NCBI RefSeq assembly: GCF_003721565.1
Contig: NZ_RJJE01000001.1
Span: forward strand, 521,650-585,649
Direction: 5' to 3'
Source: Rufibacter immobilis
GTDB lineage: Bacteria; Bacteroidota; Bacteroidia; Cytophagales; Hymenobacteraceae
DNA: 64,000 bases
Positions 1 through 8,396 of this stretch are shown in pieces. A program made the position numbers and the translations under genes. Positions within the stretch are counted from its first letter, which is position 1. Every line of letters starts with the position of its first letter. A model generated the notes under the pieces. That model saw only the letters and a program-made list of their open reading frames with translations, did no database searches and was not told the origin of the DNA.

Positions 1-295
1 TGTGCTTAAACGTAGACAGGATGATCAAGGGCACCAGGAACACGGTCAAAAGCACCATGAGTAAGCTGATGCCATCCATGCCTACTTTGAACATGATGCC
101 GGCATCGGCAATCCAGGGCTCATTGAGCAGGAATTGGGTACTGGCGTTGGGGGCAAAGTTGATCCAGGCCCATACTCCCAGCACCAGTTCCACCAAGGCC
201 GCGCCAAACGCGACTTTCTTGGCTCCCTGTCCTTTTACCAACAGTACCAGCAGTGCGGCCAGTGCCGGCCATAAGATTAATAAAGCGGTTAACAT
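1..295 (-). CDS. nuoM: NADH-quinone oxidoreductase subunit M, N-terminal part (cut by window edge)
   Basis: Membrane proton-pumping subunit of respiratory complex I. The reverse strand reads from an ATG at 293-295 through a hydrophobic N-terminus (MLTALLILWPALAALLVLL) to the hallmark MDGISLLMVLLTVFLVPLI stretch of NuoM at about residues 73-91, and stays open to the window edge. About 98 residues are visible out of the roughly 500 usual for the family. It starts 13 bases after the nuoL stop, so it is probably cotranscribed. The plus-strand frame over the same bases is an antisense shadow. Confidence 0.9.
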   Translation of the reverse strand, partial: MLTALLILWPALAALLVLLVKGQGAKKVAFGAALVELVLGVWAWINFAPNASTQFLLNEPWIADAGIMFKVGMDGISLLMVLLTVFLVPLIILSTFKH

Positions 296-308
296 GTGGT
301 TGGTGGTA

Positions 309-2264
309 TCAGATAATAAAGTTCAGCAATAAGATTAACGCGATGCCCAGCACCATCAGGAGCAGGTAAGACCCGGTAGCACCGCTCTGCACAAAGCGCA
401 GGGTGCGTCCTCCGCCTAAAGTCACCTTCCCAAACCCATTCACAATTGGGTCAATGATGCCTTTCTCTACAAAGCGATACAAGCCGGTAGACAAGCCCAT
501 CACAGGTTTTACAAACAGGGCGTTGTAGAGTTCGTCCACGTAATATTTGTTGTACACCAGTTTGTGCAACGGTGACAAGGCAGCCCCTTCCTCGGCGGGA
601 ACAGTTCTTTTCTTACCGTAAATCACGTAAGCCAATATGATGGCCACTACTGCCACCGCCACTGAAACCGCCATGAGGATATACTCTGTCTCATGTGACA
701 GGTGGTGGGCTTCAAAGGCACTTGGCACGGCTCTTCTGGCCAACTCATATACCGGCGAAAGGAAGTTGCCCAGCATATGGTTCTCGCTGAAGACTGCTGG
801 TAATCCCATGAACCCGCCAATGGTAGAAAGTATGGCCAGGATAATTAAAGGAATGGTCATGACGGCCGGAGACTCGTGCAGATGGTGGCGCTGCTCCTCT
901 GTGCCTCTGAAGTTTCCGTAGAAAGCCAGGTACAGCAGACGGAACATGTAGAACGCCGTCATGAAAGAAGTCAGCAGACCGAAGGCCCACATCACTTTGC
1001 TGTGCATGAACACGTGCGCCAGCAACTCGTCTTTAGAGAAGAAACCGGCAAACGGCGGAATTCCGGAGATAGCCAGTGTCCCGATCAGGAAGGTCAGGAA
1101 GGTAACAGGCAATGCTTTCTTCAGACCACCCATTTTGCGCAAATCCTGCTCGCCGCTCATGGCGTGAATCACGCTACCAGCCCCCAAGAAAAGAAGCGCT
1201 TTAAAGAAAGCGTGCGTGAGAACGTGGAACAGCGAAGACGAATAGGCCATCACGCCCAGCGCCAGGAACATATACCCTAACTGGCTCACGGTAGAATAAG
1301 CCAATACTTTTTTGATGTCGTTCTGGAAAAGACCAATGGTAGCGGCAAACAAGGCGGTGGCCAGGCCAACAATAGCTACAACTTCCAGCGTATCTGGAGC
1401 CAAGGTGTACAACACGTTGGAACGGATCACCATATAAATACCGGCCGTTACCATGGTAGCCGCGTGAATGAGGGCAGAAACCGGAGTTGGACCGGCCATG
1501 GCATCTGGTAACCAGGTATATAGCGGCAACTGGGCAGATTTACCCATGGCTCCCACAAACAGCAGGAGCGTAATGGCAATTACTACCCCATCATTCACCT
1601 CGCTCAGTTGAGTGGCTTGGTTGAAGACCTCACCGTAGCTCACGCTACCGTAGGTGATAAATATTAAGAATATTCCCAGCAGGAAACCTAAGTCCCCAAT
1701 GCGGTTGATGATAAAGGCCTTCTTGGCAGCGTTGTTGTACGGGGTCACTTTGTTCCAGAACCCAATGAGCAGGTAAGAGCAAAGCCCTACGCCTTCCCAG
1801 CCCACAAACATCATCACGTAGTTGGAGCCCATCACCAGCAGGAGCATGGAGAACACGAACAGGTTCAGGAATGCGAAGAATTTACCGAAGTTCTCGTCAT
1901 GGCTCATGTAGCCGGCGGAGTAGATATGAATCACAGATCCTACCCCGGTTACCAACAGCAGCATGATGAGCGACAGCTGGTCAATCTGGAACGAGAACGG
2001 AATCTTGAGGGAACCTACCGAGATCCAGTTGAAGATGTCAGTAGTGTACGGGCGGTTGCCGTAGCCTTCAAACCCGAAGAACAGGTACAACGACAACAGG
2101 AACGAACCCAGCACGGTGGCACAACCCACCAGTCCCGCCAGCCCTTTCGGCAATTTCCGATTACCCAGTCCGTTAATCAGAAACCCGATCAGCGGCAGGA
2201 GCGGAATCAGCAAACACACCCAGGTCATCTCAGCGTTGTTTGCCGGCAAAATAAATTCTTGCAT
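309..2264 (-). CDS. nuoL: NADH-quinone oxidoreductase subunit L
   Basis: Large antiporter-like membrane subunit of complex I, taking part in proton translocation in the cytoplasmic membrane. The 651-residue protein is almost entirely transmembrane. It carries the family stretches MMFVGWEGVGLCSYLLIGFW, LPDAMAGPTPVSALIHAATM and KKVLAYSTVSQLGYM, in that order, with the conserved charged residues expected in the channel. The C-terminal third holds the lateral-helix and final-helix region typical of NuoL and absent from NuoM and NuoN. It sits between nuoK (59 bases upstream) and nuoM. Confidence 0.97.
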   Translation of the reverse strand: MQEFILPANNAEMTWVCLLIPLLPLIGFLINGLGNRKLPKGLAGLVGCATVLGSFLLSLYLFFGFEGYGNRPYTTDIFNWISVGSLKIPFSFQIDQLSLIMLLLVTGVGSVIHIYSAGYMSHDENFGKFFAFLNLFVFSMLLLVMGSNYVMMFVGWEGVGLCSYLLIGFWNKVTPYNNAAKKAFIINRIGDLGFLLGIFLIFITYGSVSYGEVFNQATQLSEVNDGVVIAITLLLFVGAMGKSAQLPLYTWLPDAMAGPTPVSALIHAATMVTAGIYMVIRSNVLYTLAPDTLEVVAIVGLATALFAATIGLFQNDIKKVLAYSTVSQLGYMFLALGVMAYSSSLFHVLTHAFFKALLFLGAGSVIHAMSGEQDLRKMGGLKKALPVTFLTFLIGTLAISGIPPFAGFFSKDELLAHVFMHSKVMWAFGLLTSFMTAFYMFRLLYLAFYGNFRGTEEQRHHLHESPAVMTIPLIILAILSTIGGFMGLPAVFSENHMLGNFLSPVYELARRAVPSAFEAHHLSHETEYILMAVSVAVAVVAIILAYVIYGKKRTVPAEEGAALSPLHKLVYNKYYVDELYNALFVKPVMGLSTGLYRFVEKGIIDPIVNGFGKVTLGGGRTLRFVQSGATGSYLLLMVLGIALILLLNFII

Positions 2265-2323
2265 TTGTTAAAGCGTAAATGGAACGGTATTCTTTATAGA
2301 ATCTAGTAGAGCGGCAAACCGCC

Positions 2324-2653
2324 TTACCACTTCAGTTTGTTCAGGATATTGATGTCAGTGGAGCGCACATTGCGGTAAATCATCACAATAATGGCCAAGC
2401 CCACGGCTACCTCGGCGGCAGCCACCGCCATGATGAAGAACACAAAGATTTGCCCGTTAGGATCTGAACGATACGAGGAAAAAGCCGTAAGCAGCAGATT
2501 GACGGAGTTGAGCATCAACTCAATGCACATGAAAATAATGATGGCGTTACGGCGGGTAAGCACCCCAATAATCCCGATACAGAAAAGGGCTGTGCTGAAA
2601 AACAGGTAATAGTTCAGCGGGATGGTCCTAATGACCTCAGGAATATCATTCAT
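2324..2653 (-). CDS. nuoK: NADH-quinone oxidoreductase subunit K
   Basis: Small three-helix membrane subunit of complex I. At 109 residues it has the normal length, and the helix stretch FMCIELMLNSVNLLLTAFS contains the conserved membrane glutamate. Unlike the other nuo genes it is separated from its upstream neighbour (nuoJ) by 257 bases that hold a palindromic repeat, a minus-strand terminator and a TAACTTTG -7-like box. nuoK may therefore start a second transcript, nuoK-L-M. Confidence 0.96.
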   Translation of the reverse strand: MNDIPEVIRTIPLNYYLFFSTALFCIGIIGVLTRRNAIIIFMCIELMLNSVNLLLTAFSSYRSDPNGQIFVFFIMAVAAAEVAVGLAIIVMIYRNVRSTDINILNKLKW

Positions 2654-2702
2654 GATAAATATATTGGTGAAATAAGCGTCTCAGGCACCTGGCAACAGCA
2701 CC

Positions 2703-2710
2703 CAAAGTTA
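2703..2710 (-). promoter_or_regulatory. Candidate -7 box upstream of nuoK
   Basis: On the minus strand this reads TAACTTTG, a full match to the Bacteroidota -7 consensus TAnnTTTG. It lies about 50 bases before the nuoK ATG. No clean TTG is seen 19 bases upstream, so the call is tentative. Its place after the nuoJ terminator makes a promoter for nuoK-L-M plausible. Confidence 0.4.
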
Positions 2711-2788
2711 TTCCCATTTTTTGGTAAAACCATAGCTAACGGCACCTTCTTCCCCAGTGCCCCGGCTCCTTATAGCTTTACTGCCTTT

Positions 2789-2828
2789 GCGTTTAGAGGC
2801 CGTTTTCTAAAAAAGAGCCCCTAAACGG
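2789..2828. repeat. Palindromic intergenic element, copy 1 (two-armed)
   Basis: Arms GCGTTTAGAGGCCGTTTT and AAAAGAGCCCCTAAACGG with a short turn, between nuoJ and nuoK. It is a member of the family described in the findings. The arms are imperfect here (AGAGGCC against AGCCCCT). Confidence 0.8.
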
Positions 2829-2861
2829 ATGTAGACAAGGCGTGCCTTCTGGAACCGGCAA

Positions 2862-2891
2862 TAAAAAAGGACAACAGTGAAGCTGTCCTTT
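2862..2891 (-). terminator. Rho-independent terminator after nuoJ
   Basis: On the minus strand AAAGGACA and TGTCCTTT form an 8-bp stem with a 10-base loop, followed by a continuation of the T run (six T in total). It lies 20 bases after the nuoJ stop and should at least partly end transcription of nuoA-J. Confidence 0.65.
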
Positions 2892-2910
2892 CCAGCCCCT
2901 TTGCAGGAGC

Positions 2911-3426
2911 TTAAAATCTATTTTGTTCGCCGGGCTCGCGCTTACCTAACATCACCGCTCCGGCCATAGCGGCCAGGAACAGCACGGAGGCAAGCTCAAA
3001 CGGTAACAGGTAATCTCTGAAAAGCACTTTCCCCAGGTTTTCTACCATACCTATCTGCGAGTCAAACACGGCGGTATTGGCCAATTGGGTATCTACATCT
3101 TTCAAAGCGGCAATCATTACCACAAATAGAATACCACCGGCAATAACTGCGGCAAACTTACTGAGCATGGGTTTATGCTTTTCTGTGTCTTCGCGCATGT
3201 TCAGGAACATGATCACGAAGAGGAACAACACCATGATGGCTCCCATGTAGACAATGAAGTTCACCGCCGCCAGAAACTGGGCGTTGAGCAGAATGTAATG
3301 CCCGGTTAGCGCGAAGAAGGTCATGATCATGAACAACACGCTGTACACCGGGTTTTTAGAGGCCACTACCCCAATAGCGGCAAAGAGGGTCAGGAAAGTG
3401 AGGAAGTAAAAGAAATTACCCGTCAT
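2911..3426 (-). CDS. nuoJ: NADH-quinone oxidoreductase subunit J
   Basis: Membrane subunit of complex I. The 171-residue protein has five predicted hydrophobic segments, including the family stretch FIVYMGAIMVLFLFVIMFLN around residues 57-76, which holds the pi-bulge helix 3. Helix 5 (LLPFELASVLFLAAMAGAVM) is followed by LGKRE, a usual NuoJ C-terminal pattern. It lies 14 bases after nuoI and is followed by a terminator-like hairpin. Confidence 0.95.
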   Translation of the reverse strand: MTGNFFYFLTFLTLFAAIGVVASKNPVYSVLFMIMTFFALTGHYILLNAQFLAAVNFIVYMGAIMVLFLFVIMFLNMREDTEKHKPMLSKFAAVIAGGILFVVMIAALKDVDTQLANTAVFDSQIGMVENLGKVLFRDYLLPFELASVLFLAAMAGAVMLGKREPGEQNRF

Positions 3427-3440
3427 AGTTTTGTCTGTGA

Positions 3441-3965
3441 TTAACGCGCGGCGGCAGATGATGTAAGTTCAATGGGCATTGGCTCTACCAGACGGTCTTT
3501 GCCGTAGATAAACTCATCGCGCTCGTAGCGGGCCGGGGCCAGTTTATCGTTCTGTAGGAAGATGGCCGCTTTAGGGCAAGCTTCCTCGCAAAGGCCGCAG
3601 AAGATGCAGCGCAACATATTGATTTCGTAGCTTACTGCGTATTTCTCCTCGCGGTACAGGTTCTCCTCGCCTCTTTTGCGTTCGCCGGCTACCATGGTAA
3701 TCGCCTCGGCGGGACAAGCCACGGCGCAAAGACCGCAGGCGGTACAACGCTCTCTCCCCTTCTCATCACGCTTGAGCACGTGCAAGCCGCGCCACACCGC
3801 ACTCATAGGCCGGGTTTCCTCTGGATACTTAATGGTTGCTTTCTTCTTGAAGAAGTGACGCATGGTGATAGACAAGCCTTGGAAAATAGCCGGGAGATAC
3901 ATTCTCTCCGACAGGTTCATGGGCTTCTTCTCCAGCTTCTTTGCTCTATTACTTAATGACTGCAT
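3441..3965 (-). CDS. nuoI: NADH-quinone oxidoreductase subunit I (ferredoxin-type)
   Basis: Peripheral-arm subunit that carries two [4Fe-4S] clusters (N6a and N6b) and passes electrons towards NuoB. The 174-residue protein has two CxxCxxCxxxC motifs, at C74/C77/C80/C84 and C120/C123/C126/C130, in a bacterial 2[4Fe-4S] ferredoxin fold. The amphipathic N-terminus is likely membrane-associated. An internal Met at residue 16 is an alternative start. The gene lies between nuoH (74 bases upstream) and nuoJ. Confidence 0.95.
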   Translation of the reverse strand: MQSLSNRAKKLEKKPMNLSERMYLPAIFQGLSITMRHFFKKKATIKYPEETRPMSAVWRGLHVLKRDEKGRERCTACGLCAVACPAEAITMVAGERKRGEENLYREEKYAVSYEINMLRCIFCGLCEEACPKAAIFLQNDKLAPARYERDEFIYGKDRLVEPMPIELTSSAAAR

Positions 3966-4039
3966 ATCATTTAAATCTTTAAAGGTCTGTAAAGACTCTC
4001 CTTTCGCTAAAAAGAACCTCTACCTCTGGTAGCTAACGC

Positions 4040-5098
4040 TTACTGGAAAAACTCCTGCTTTAACAGAATGGCACCGCCGGTCAAGATCACATTGGCAATG
4101 GACAAAGGAATCAGGATTTTCCAGCCCAGGTTCATCAACTGGTCATAGCGGAAACGCGGCAGCGTCCAGCGTACCCACATGAAGAAGAAGATGAAAAAGA
4201 AGATCTTACCAAACAGCACCACGGTACCCAAAATGGTCACCACATTGTGCGGCAAACCTAGCTGATCCATGAACGGGAAGTTATAACCGCCAAAGTACAG
4301 GGTAGACATCACGGCCGAGGCCACAAAGATGTTCACGTACTCCGCAAACAGGTACAAGCCCATGCCCATGGAGCTATACTCAGTGTGGTAACCGCCAATA
4401 AGTTCGGTCTCGCACTCAGGTAAGTCAAAAGGCACACGGTTGGTCTCCGCGAAGGCGCAGACAATGAAGATCAGGAAGCCGAGCGGCTGGTAGAAGATGT
4501 TCCAGTTCATCCCGGAGATCCCGAACAGCTCCTCGCCCTGCTGTGCCGCGATGTCACGCATTGACAAAGTGCCGGTTACCAGCAAAAGGGCAATGATAGA
4601 CATACCCATGGCCAGCTCATAGCTGATGTTCTGCGAGGCCGCTCTAATGGCACCCAACAGGGAGAACTTGTTGTTGGAAGCCCAGCCCCCAATCATGATG
4701 CCGTACACACCCAGAGCCACAATCCCGAACACGTACAGAATCCCGATGTTCACCTCAATGGCCTGCAAGTGAATAGCTTCACCGCCAATGATTAAAGTAC
4801 CGCCAAACGGAATCACCGCGCTGGACATACAGGCCGTTAACATGGCCAGCGAAGGACCGGCAATGAAGAGGAACTTGTTTGCATTAGCCGGCACGAATTC
4901 TTCTTTGAAGAACAACTTCACGGCATCGGCCAAGGGTTGCGCCAACCCAAACGGGCCTGCGCGGTTAGGACCAACGCGGTCCTGGATGAAAGCAGCAACT
5001 TTACGCTCGGCGTAGGTAGAATAAGTGGCAATCAGCAACGTCACGCCGAAAACGGCCAGGATGATGAGTGCTTTGATCAATAATAAGGATAGCTCCAT
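4040..5098 (-). CDS. nuoH: NADH-quinone oxidoreductase subunit H
   Basis: Membrane subunit that forms much of the quinone chamber where the two arms of complex I meet. At 352 residues it has the usual length. It contains IQDRVGPNRAGPFGLAQPLA near the N-terminus and AETNRVPFDLPECETELIGG, the acidic quinone-site loop, in the second half. The ATG shares a base with the nuoG stop (TAATG), indicating translational coupling. Confidence 0.97.
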   Translation of the reverse strand: MELSLLLIKALIILAVFGVTLLIATYSTYAERKVAAFIQDRVGPNRAGPFGLAQPLADAVKLFFKEEFVPANANKFLFIAGPSLAMLTACMSSAVIPFGGTLIIGGEAIHLQAIEVNIGILYVFGIVALGVYGIMIGGWASNNKFSLLGAIRAASQNISYELAMGMSIIALLLVTGTLSMRDIAAQQGEELFGISGMNWNIFYQPLGFLIFIVCAFAETNRVPFDLPECETELIGGYHTEYSSMGMGLYLFAEYVNIFVASAVMSTLYFGGYNFPFMDQLGLPHNVVTILGTVVLFGKIFFFIFFFMWVRWTLPRFRYDQLMNLGWKILIPLSIANVILTGGAILLKQEFFQ

Positions 5099-6102
5099 TA
5101 TACTTGTCTTCCTAGGTTAAAAGGAGTGTCTTTCAAATCTTCCTCAGTTGAGCCTGGTAAATTAGGCACCACCGGCACATTCAACACGGGCAACTCATAG
5201 TGGTTGGTGGAAATTACCGAACCACGGTCAATTTTACGGGGTCCTTCAATAGTCCAATCATTCGGGTCTTTGTGGTCGAAACGGCACTCGTTGCAGATGA
5301 ACTCCTGCACCTCGTTGTACTGGTCTTTGCGGGCAGTTACGCGCAGCACGTCGTTGCCGCGCATCCACAGCACCGTTTTACCGGAACATTTAGGGCAGTC
5401 GCGGTGGGCGTCTACCGGTTTGGTAAACCACACGCGGTTTTTAAAGCGGAACGTCTTGTCTGTCAAAGCACCTACCGGGCACACATCTATCACGTTTCCG
5501 GAGAACTCGTTGTCAATCACGTTTTCAATGTAAGTCCCGATCTCGGCGGCGTCTCCACGACCCAACACGCCGTGCACGCGTTTCTCAGCAATCTGATCGG
5601 CGGTGTACACGCAGCGGTAGCACAGGATACAGCGCGTCATGTGCAACTGAATCAACGGCCCTATATCAATTTTATCAAAGGTGCGGCGCTCTTCTTCGTA
5701 GCGGGTGCCGGAGGTACCGTGCTCGTAAGCGAAGTTCTGCAGATCACACTCCCCGGCCTGGTCGCAGATAGGGCAATCCAGCGGGTGGTTGATCAACAGC
5801 ATTTCCACCACGCCTTTGCGGGCGGCCAGTACGTCTGGGTTGGTAGTGTTCTCCACCACCATACCGTCTTGCACCGGGGTAATGCAGGAAGCCACCAGTT
5901 TAGGCATGGGACGAGTATCTTTGGCAGAACCGGCCGCCACCTTTACCAGACAGGCGCGGCATTTACCGCCGCTTCCTTTCAAAGGGGTATAGTAGCACAT
6001 GGCCGGGGGCACCACCTCGCCGCCAATCTTACGGGCTGCGTTAAGGATGGTAGTTCCTTCCTCTACCTCCACCTCTATGCCATCAAAAGTAATCTTTACC
6101 AT
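5098..6102 (-). CDS. nuoG: NADH-quinone oxidoreductase subunit G, short form without molybdopterin-type domain
   Basis: Iron-sulfur subunit that carries electrons from NuoF/E to the quinone arm. Counting from the ATG at 6102 (MVKITFDG), it shows a [2Fe-2S] ferredoxin domain (C36, C48, C51, C73), the His-ligated cluster motif H106/C110/C113/C119 and a [4Fe-4S] set C158/C161/C164/C208. A further CPKC pair lies near 236. The protein ends at 334 residues, so the large molybdopterin-oxidoreductase-like half is missing. As far as I know short NuoG is usual in Bacteroidota, and the frame is intact, so it is not a pseudogene. An in-frame ATG at 6141 would add 13 residues without homology features; the shorter start fits the domain edge better. 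Confidence 0.92.
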   Translation of the reverse strand: MVKITFDGIEVEVEEGTTILNAARKIGGEVVPPAMCYYTPLKGSGGKCRACLVKVAAGSAKDTRPMPKLVASCITPVQDGMVVENTTNPDVLAARKGVVEMLLINHPLDCPICDQAGECDLQNFAYEHGTSGTRYEEERRTFDKIDIGPLIQLHMTRCILCYRCVYTADQIAEKRVHGVLGRGDAAEIGTYIENVIDNEFSGNVIDVCPVGALTDKTFRFKNRVWFTKPVDAHRDCPKCSGKTVLWMRGNDVLRVTARKDQYNEVQEFICNECRFDHKDPNDWTIEGPRKIDRGSVISTNHYELPVLNVPVVPNLPGSTEEDLKDTPFNLGRQV

Positions 6103-6170
6103 GTTTTGTTTATTGTTGCTTGCTGATGGATAGTTGTTCATCCTCCAGCAAAGGACTATTACTTGTATTT

Positions 6171-6210
6171 CTGTTTAGAGCCTCTTTTTCAAAAAACAGC
6201 CCCTAAACGG
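6171..6210. repeat. Palindromic intergenic element, copy 2 (two-armed)
   Basis: Arms CTGTTTAGAGCCTCTTTTT and AAAAAACAGCCCCTAAACGG with a short turn. It lies in the 357-base space between nuoF and nuoG, just upstream of nuoG. Confidence 0.8.
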
Positions 6211-6254
6211 CACTTTATTTACTTCTAGTAAAACCAGCTACACGCATTTCGTCC

Positions 6255-6386
6255 CCCTTTGAAGGGGGTAGGGGGATGATTACTTCTGCAGATAACTGCA
6301 TTCCCGAGCATCAATTCCCTTTCGCTTTTAGCGTGTGCTTTCGCTTCTTCAAACGTCTTTGTCATCCCCCTACCCCCTTCAAAGGG
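6255..6386. repeat. Long inverted repeat, C-rich 25-bp arms
   Basis: Arms at 6255-6279 and 6362-6386 are exact reverse complements. The left arm begins CCCTTTGAAGGGGGTAGGGG. An 82-base loop separates them. This is a different repeat family from the GTTTAGGGG elements that flank it on both sides. The remainder of the nuoF-nuoG gap shows no gene. Confidence 0.85.
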
Positions 6387-6414
6387 AACTTATCAGGAAT
6401 GCTTACTTTAGATA

Positions 6415-6454
6415 CTGTTTAGCGCCTGTTTTCTGAAAAACAGGCGCTAAACAG
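6415..6454. repeat. Palindromic intergenic element, copy 3 (two-armed, perfect)
   Basis: Perfect 18-bp arms CTGTTTAGCGCCTGTTTT (6415-6432) and its complement (6437-6454) with a 4-base loop, just after the nuoF stop. The stem differs from the usual GGGGCTCT/AGAGCCCC, but both arms changed together to GCGCCTG/CAGGCGC, a compensatory change. Confidence 0.9.
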
Positions 6455-6459
6455 CACGC

Positions 6460-7803
6460 TTATGCTAATACAGATTCGGCTTTGTTGAACACCGCTCCTG
6501 GCGCAGTAGCAGCCTGCGGATGCTTCACGTGCCACTCAAACTCATCTCTAAAGTGACGGATGGCAGCGGCAACCGGCCAAGCGGCGGCATCACCTAACGG
6601 ACAGATGGTGTTTCCTTCTATCTGCTTGGCAACGCTCACGAGCAAGTCAATGTCATGCATGTGGCCGTGGCCGTACTCAATGCGGTGCAGGACTTTCTCC
6701 ATCCAGCCGGTTCCTTCACGGCACGGGCTGCACTGTCCGCAGGACTCGTGGTGGTAGAAACGGGCCAACGTCCAGGTGTGGCGTACAATACAGGTCTGGT
6801 CATCCATCACAAAGAATCCGCCGGAACCCAGCATGGTACCCGTGGCGAATCCACCGTCAGACAGGGACTCATAGCTCATTAATCTATCTTCACCGGCAGC
6901 GGTTTTCAGGATCAACTCCTTCGGAAGAATCGGAACGGAAGAACCTCCGGCAATCACCGCCTTCATGTCACGGCCTTTCCAGATACCGCCGCAGTACTCA
7001 TCTGAGTAGATGAATTCCTCTACCGGAACGCCCAACTCAATCTCGTACACACCCGGTTTGTTGATGTTACCGCCGGCAGAGATCAGTTTGGTGCCGGTGC
7101 TGCGTCCCACGCCAATTTTAGCGTACTCAGCGGCCGTGTTGGTCACAATCCACGGCACGGTAGCAATGGATTCCACGTTATTTACCACGGTTGGGCTACC
7201 GTAAAGGCCCCACACCGCCGGGAACGGAGGCTTGTTTCTTGGATTTCCGCGCTTGCCTTCCAAAGACTCTAATAGCGCTGTTTCCTCGCCGCAGATGTAC
7301 GCGCCCCCGCCTGGGTGCACGTGCAGATCTAGAGAGTAACCGCTGCCCAGGATATTTTCTCCCAGGAAACCGTTGGCATAGGCTTCGGCAATGGCTTTCT
7401 CCAGAATACGCAGCACGTACAACAATTCTCCTCTAATGTAGATATAAGAAGTGCGGCAGCCCAAGGCGTAGCTGGAGGTAATCATGCCCTCAATTAAGAG
7501 GTGCGGCAGGTGCTCCATCAGGTACCGGTCCTTGAAAGTACCCGGCTCAGATTCATCGGCGTTGCAGACTAAGTAGCGGGGTTTGCCTTCTGGCTTGGCC
7601 AAAAAGCTCCATTTCATACCGGTAGGGAAACCGGCCCCACCCCGGCCTCTTAAGCCTGAAGCCTTCACTTCTTCCACCACTTCCTCGGGGGTCATGGTCT
7701 TGAGCGCTTTCTCTACAGAGGCGTACCCGCCGTGCTTGCGGTACACGTCAAAGGTTTGGATGCCTTCAACGTTGATATGTTCAGTTAATAATTTTCTTCC
7801 CAT
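6460..7803 (-). CDS. nuoF: NADH-quinone oxidoreductase subunit F
   Basis: NADH-oxidising, FMN-binding subunit of the complex I peripheral arm. The 447-residue protein has the FMN/NADH glycine-rich stretch LRGRGGAGFPTGMKW at residues 51-65, a second nucleotide loop HPGGGAYICGEETALLESLE, and the [4Fe-4S] (N3) ligands C355/C358/C361 and C401. It starts inside the end of nuoE (19-base overlap), so the two are translationally coupled. Confidence 0.97.
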   Translation of the reverse strand: MGRKLLTEHINVEGIQTFDVYRKHGGYASVEKALKTMTPEEVVEEVKASGLRGRGGAGFPTGMKWSFLAKPEGKPRYLVCNADESEPGTFKDRYLMEHLPHLLIEGMITSSYALGCRTSYIYIRGELLYVLRILEKAIAEAYANGFLGENILGSGYSLDLHVHPGGGAYICGEETALLESLEGKRGNPRNKPPFPAVWGLYGSPTVVNNVESIATVPWIVTNTAAEYAKIGVGRSTGTKLISAGGNINKPGVYEIELGVPVEEFIYSDEYCGGIWKGRDMKAVIAGGSSVPILPKELILKTAAGEDRLMSYESLSDGGFATGTMLGSGGFFVMDDQTCIVRHTWTLARFYHHESCGQCSPCREGTGWMEKVLHRIEYGHGHMHDIDLLVSVAKQIEGNTICPLGDAAAWPVAAAIRHFRDEFEWHVKHPQAATAPGAVFNKAESVLA

Positions 7804-8324
7804 GGTTTCCTTACAGTTGAGGCTTTCAGCTCTTCCAGCATTTGGTCGGCGCTGGCGGGGTCTAGGTTCTCGTAGAATTTCTCACGTACCTGCAACATGG
7901 GCCCGGTTCCGCAGGAAGCCAGGCATTCTACCGTTTTGAGGGTGAAGTTGCCGTCGGCGGAGGTCTCGCCTACTTTGCAGCCCAGACGGTTCTCCAGGTG
8001 CTCTATCAGTTGGTCTGACCCGCGCAGCATGCAAGGGCCCGTGCGGCAAACTTCCAGCACGTGCTTGCCTACCGGCTTCAGGTTGAACATGGTGTAGAAC
8101 GTTGCTACCTCATACACCTCAATAGGCAGGATATTCAGGATTTCGGCCACTTTGTCCATCACCTCGGGGCTCACCCACCCACCAAACTCCGCTTGCGCGA
8201 TGTGCAGGATAGGCAGGATGGCAGATTTCTGCCGCCCTTCTGGGTAATGCGAAATGTAGCGCCGGATTTCGGCCATGGCCCCTTCCGAGAACTGTACTTC
8301 TTTTTTTTCTACTGTTTGATCCAT
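7785..8324 (-). CDS. nuoE: NADH-quinone oxidoreductase subunit E
   Basis: Thioredoxin-fold [2Fe-2S] subunit (cluster N1a) partnering NuoF. The 179-residue protein has the four cluster cysteines C93, C98, C134 and C138 in the usual CxxxxC and CxxxC arrangement, preceded by the conserved EVATFYTMFN stretch. It overlaps nuoF by 19 bases. The 72-base gap to nuoD shows nothing notable. Confidence 0.96.
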   Translation of the reverse strand: MDQTVEKKEVQFSEGAMAEIRRYISHYPEGRQKSAILPILHIAQAEFGGWVSPEVMDKVAEILNILPIEVYEVATFYTMFNLKPVGKHVLEVCRTGPCMLRGSDQLIEHLENRLGCKVGETSADGNFTLKTVECLASCGTGPMLQVREKFYENLDPASADQMLEELKASTVRKPWEENY

Positions 8325-8396
8325 TTGGTCAATGGCAAGTATAAAAGCTGTTTTGCAACAGGCTTGGGAAAAATCGATTCTATTTATAGGAGCTGC

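Noticed and set aside
1..332. Plus-strand frame of 103 codons
   Set aside because: It is antisense to nuoM and the end of nuoL, which are clear by homology.
5098..6102. nuoG as a truncated pseudogene
   Set aside because: The frame is intact, coupled to nuoH, keeps its cluster cysteines, and the short form is usual for the phylum.
5200..6126. Long plus-strand frame of 308 codons opposite nuoG
   Set aside because: nuoG is certain; long antisense frames are common in this GC-rich, codon-biased DNA. The same applies to 24334-25632, 28502-29278, 35553-36329 and 11600-12172.
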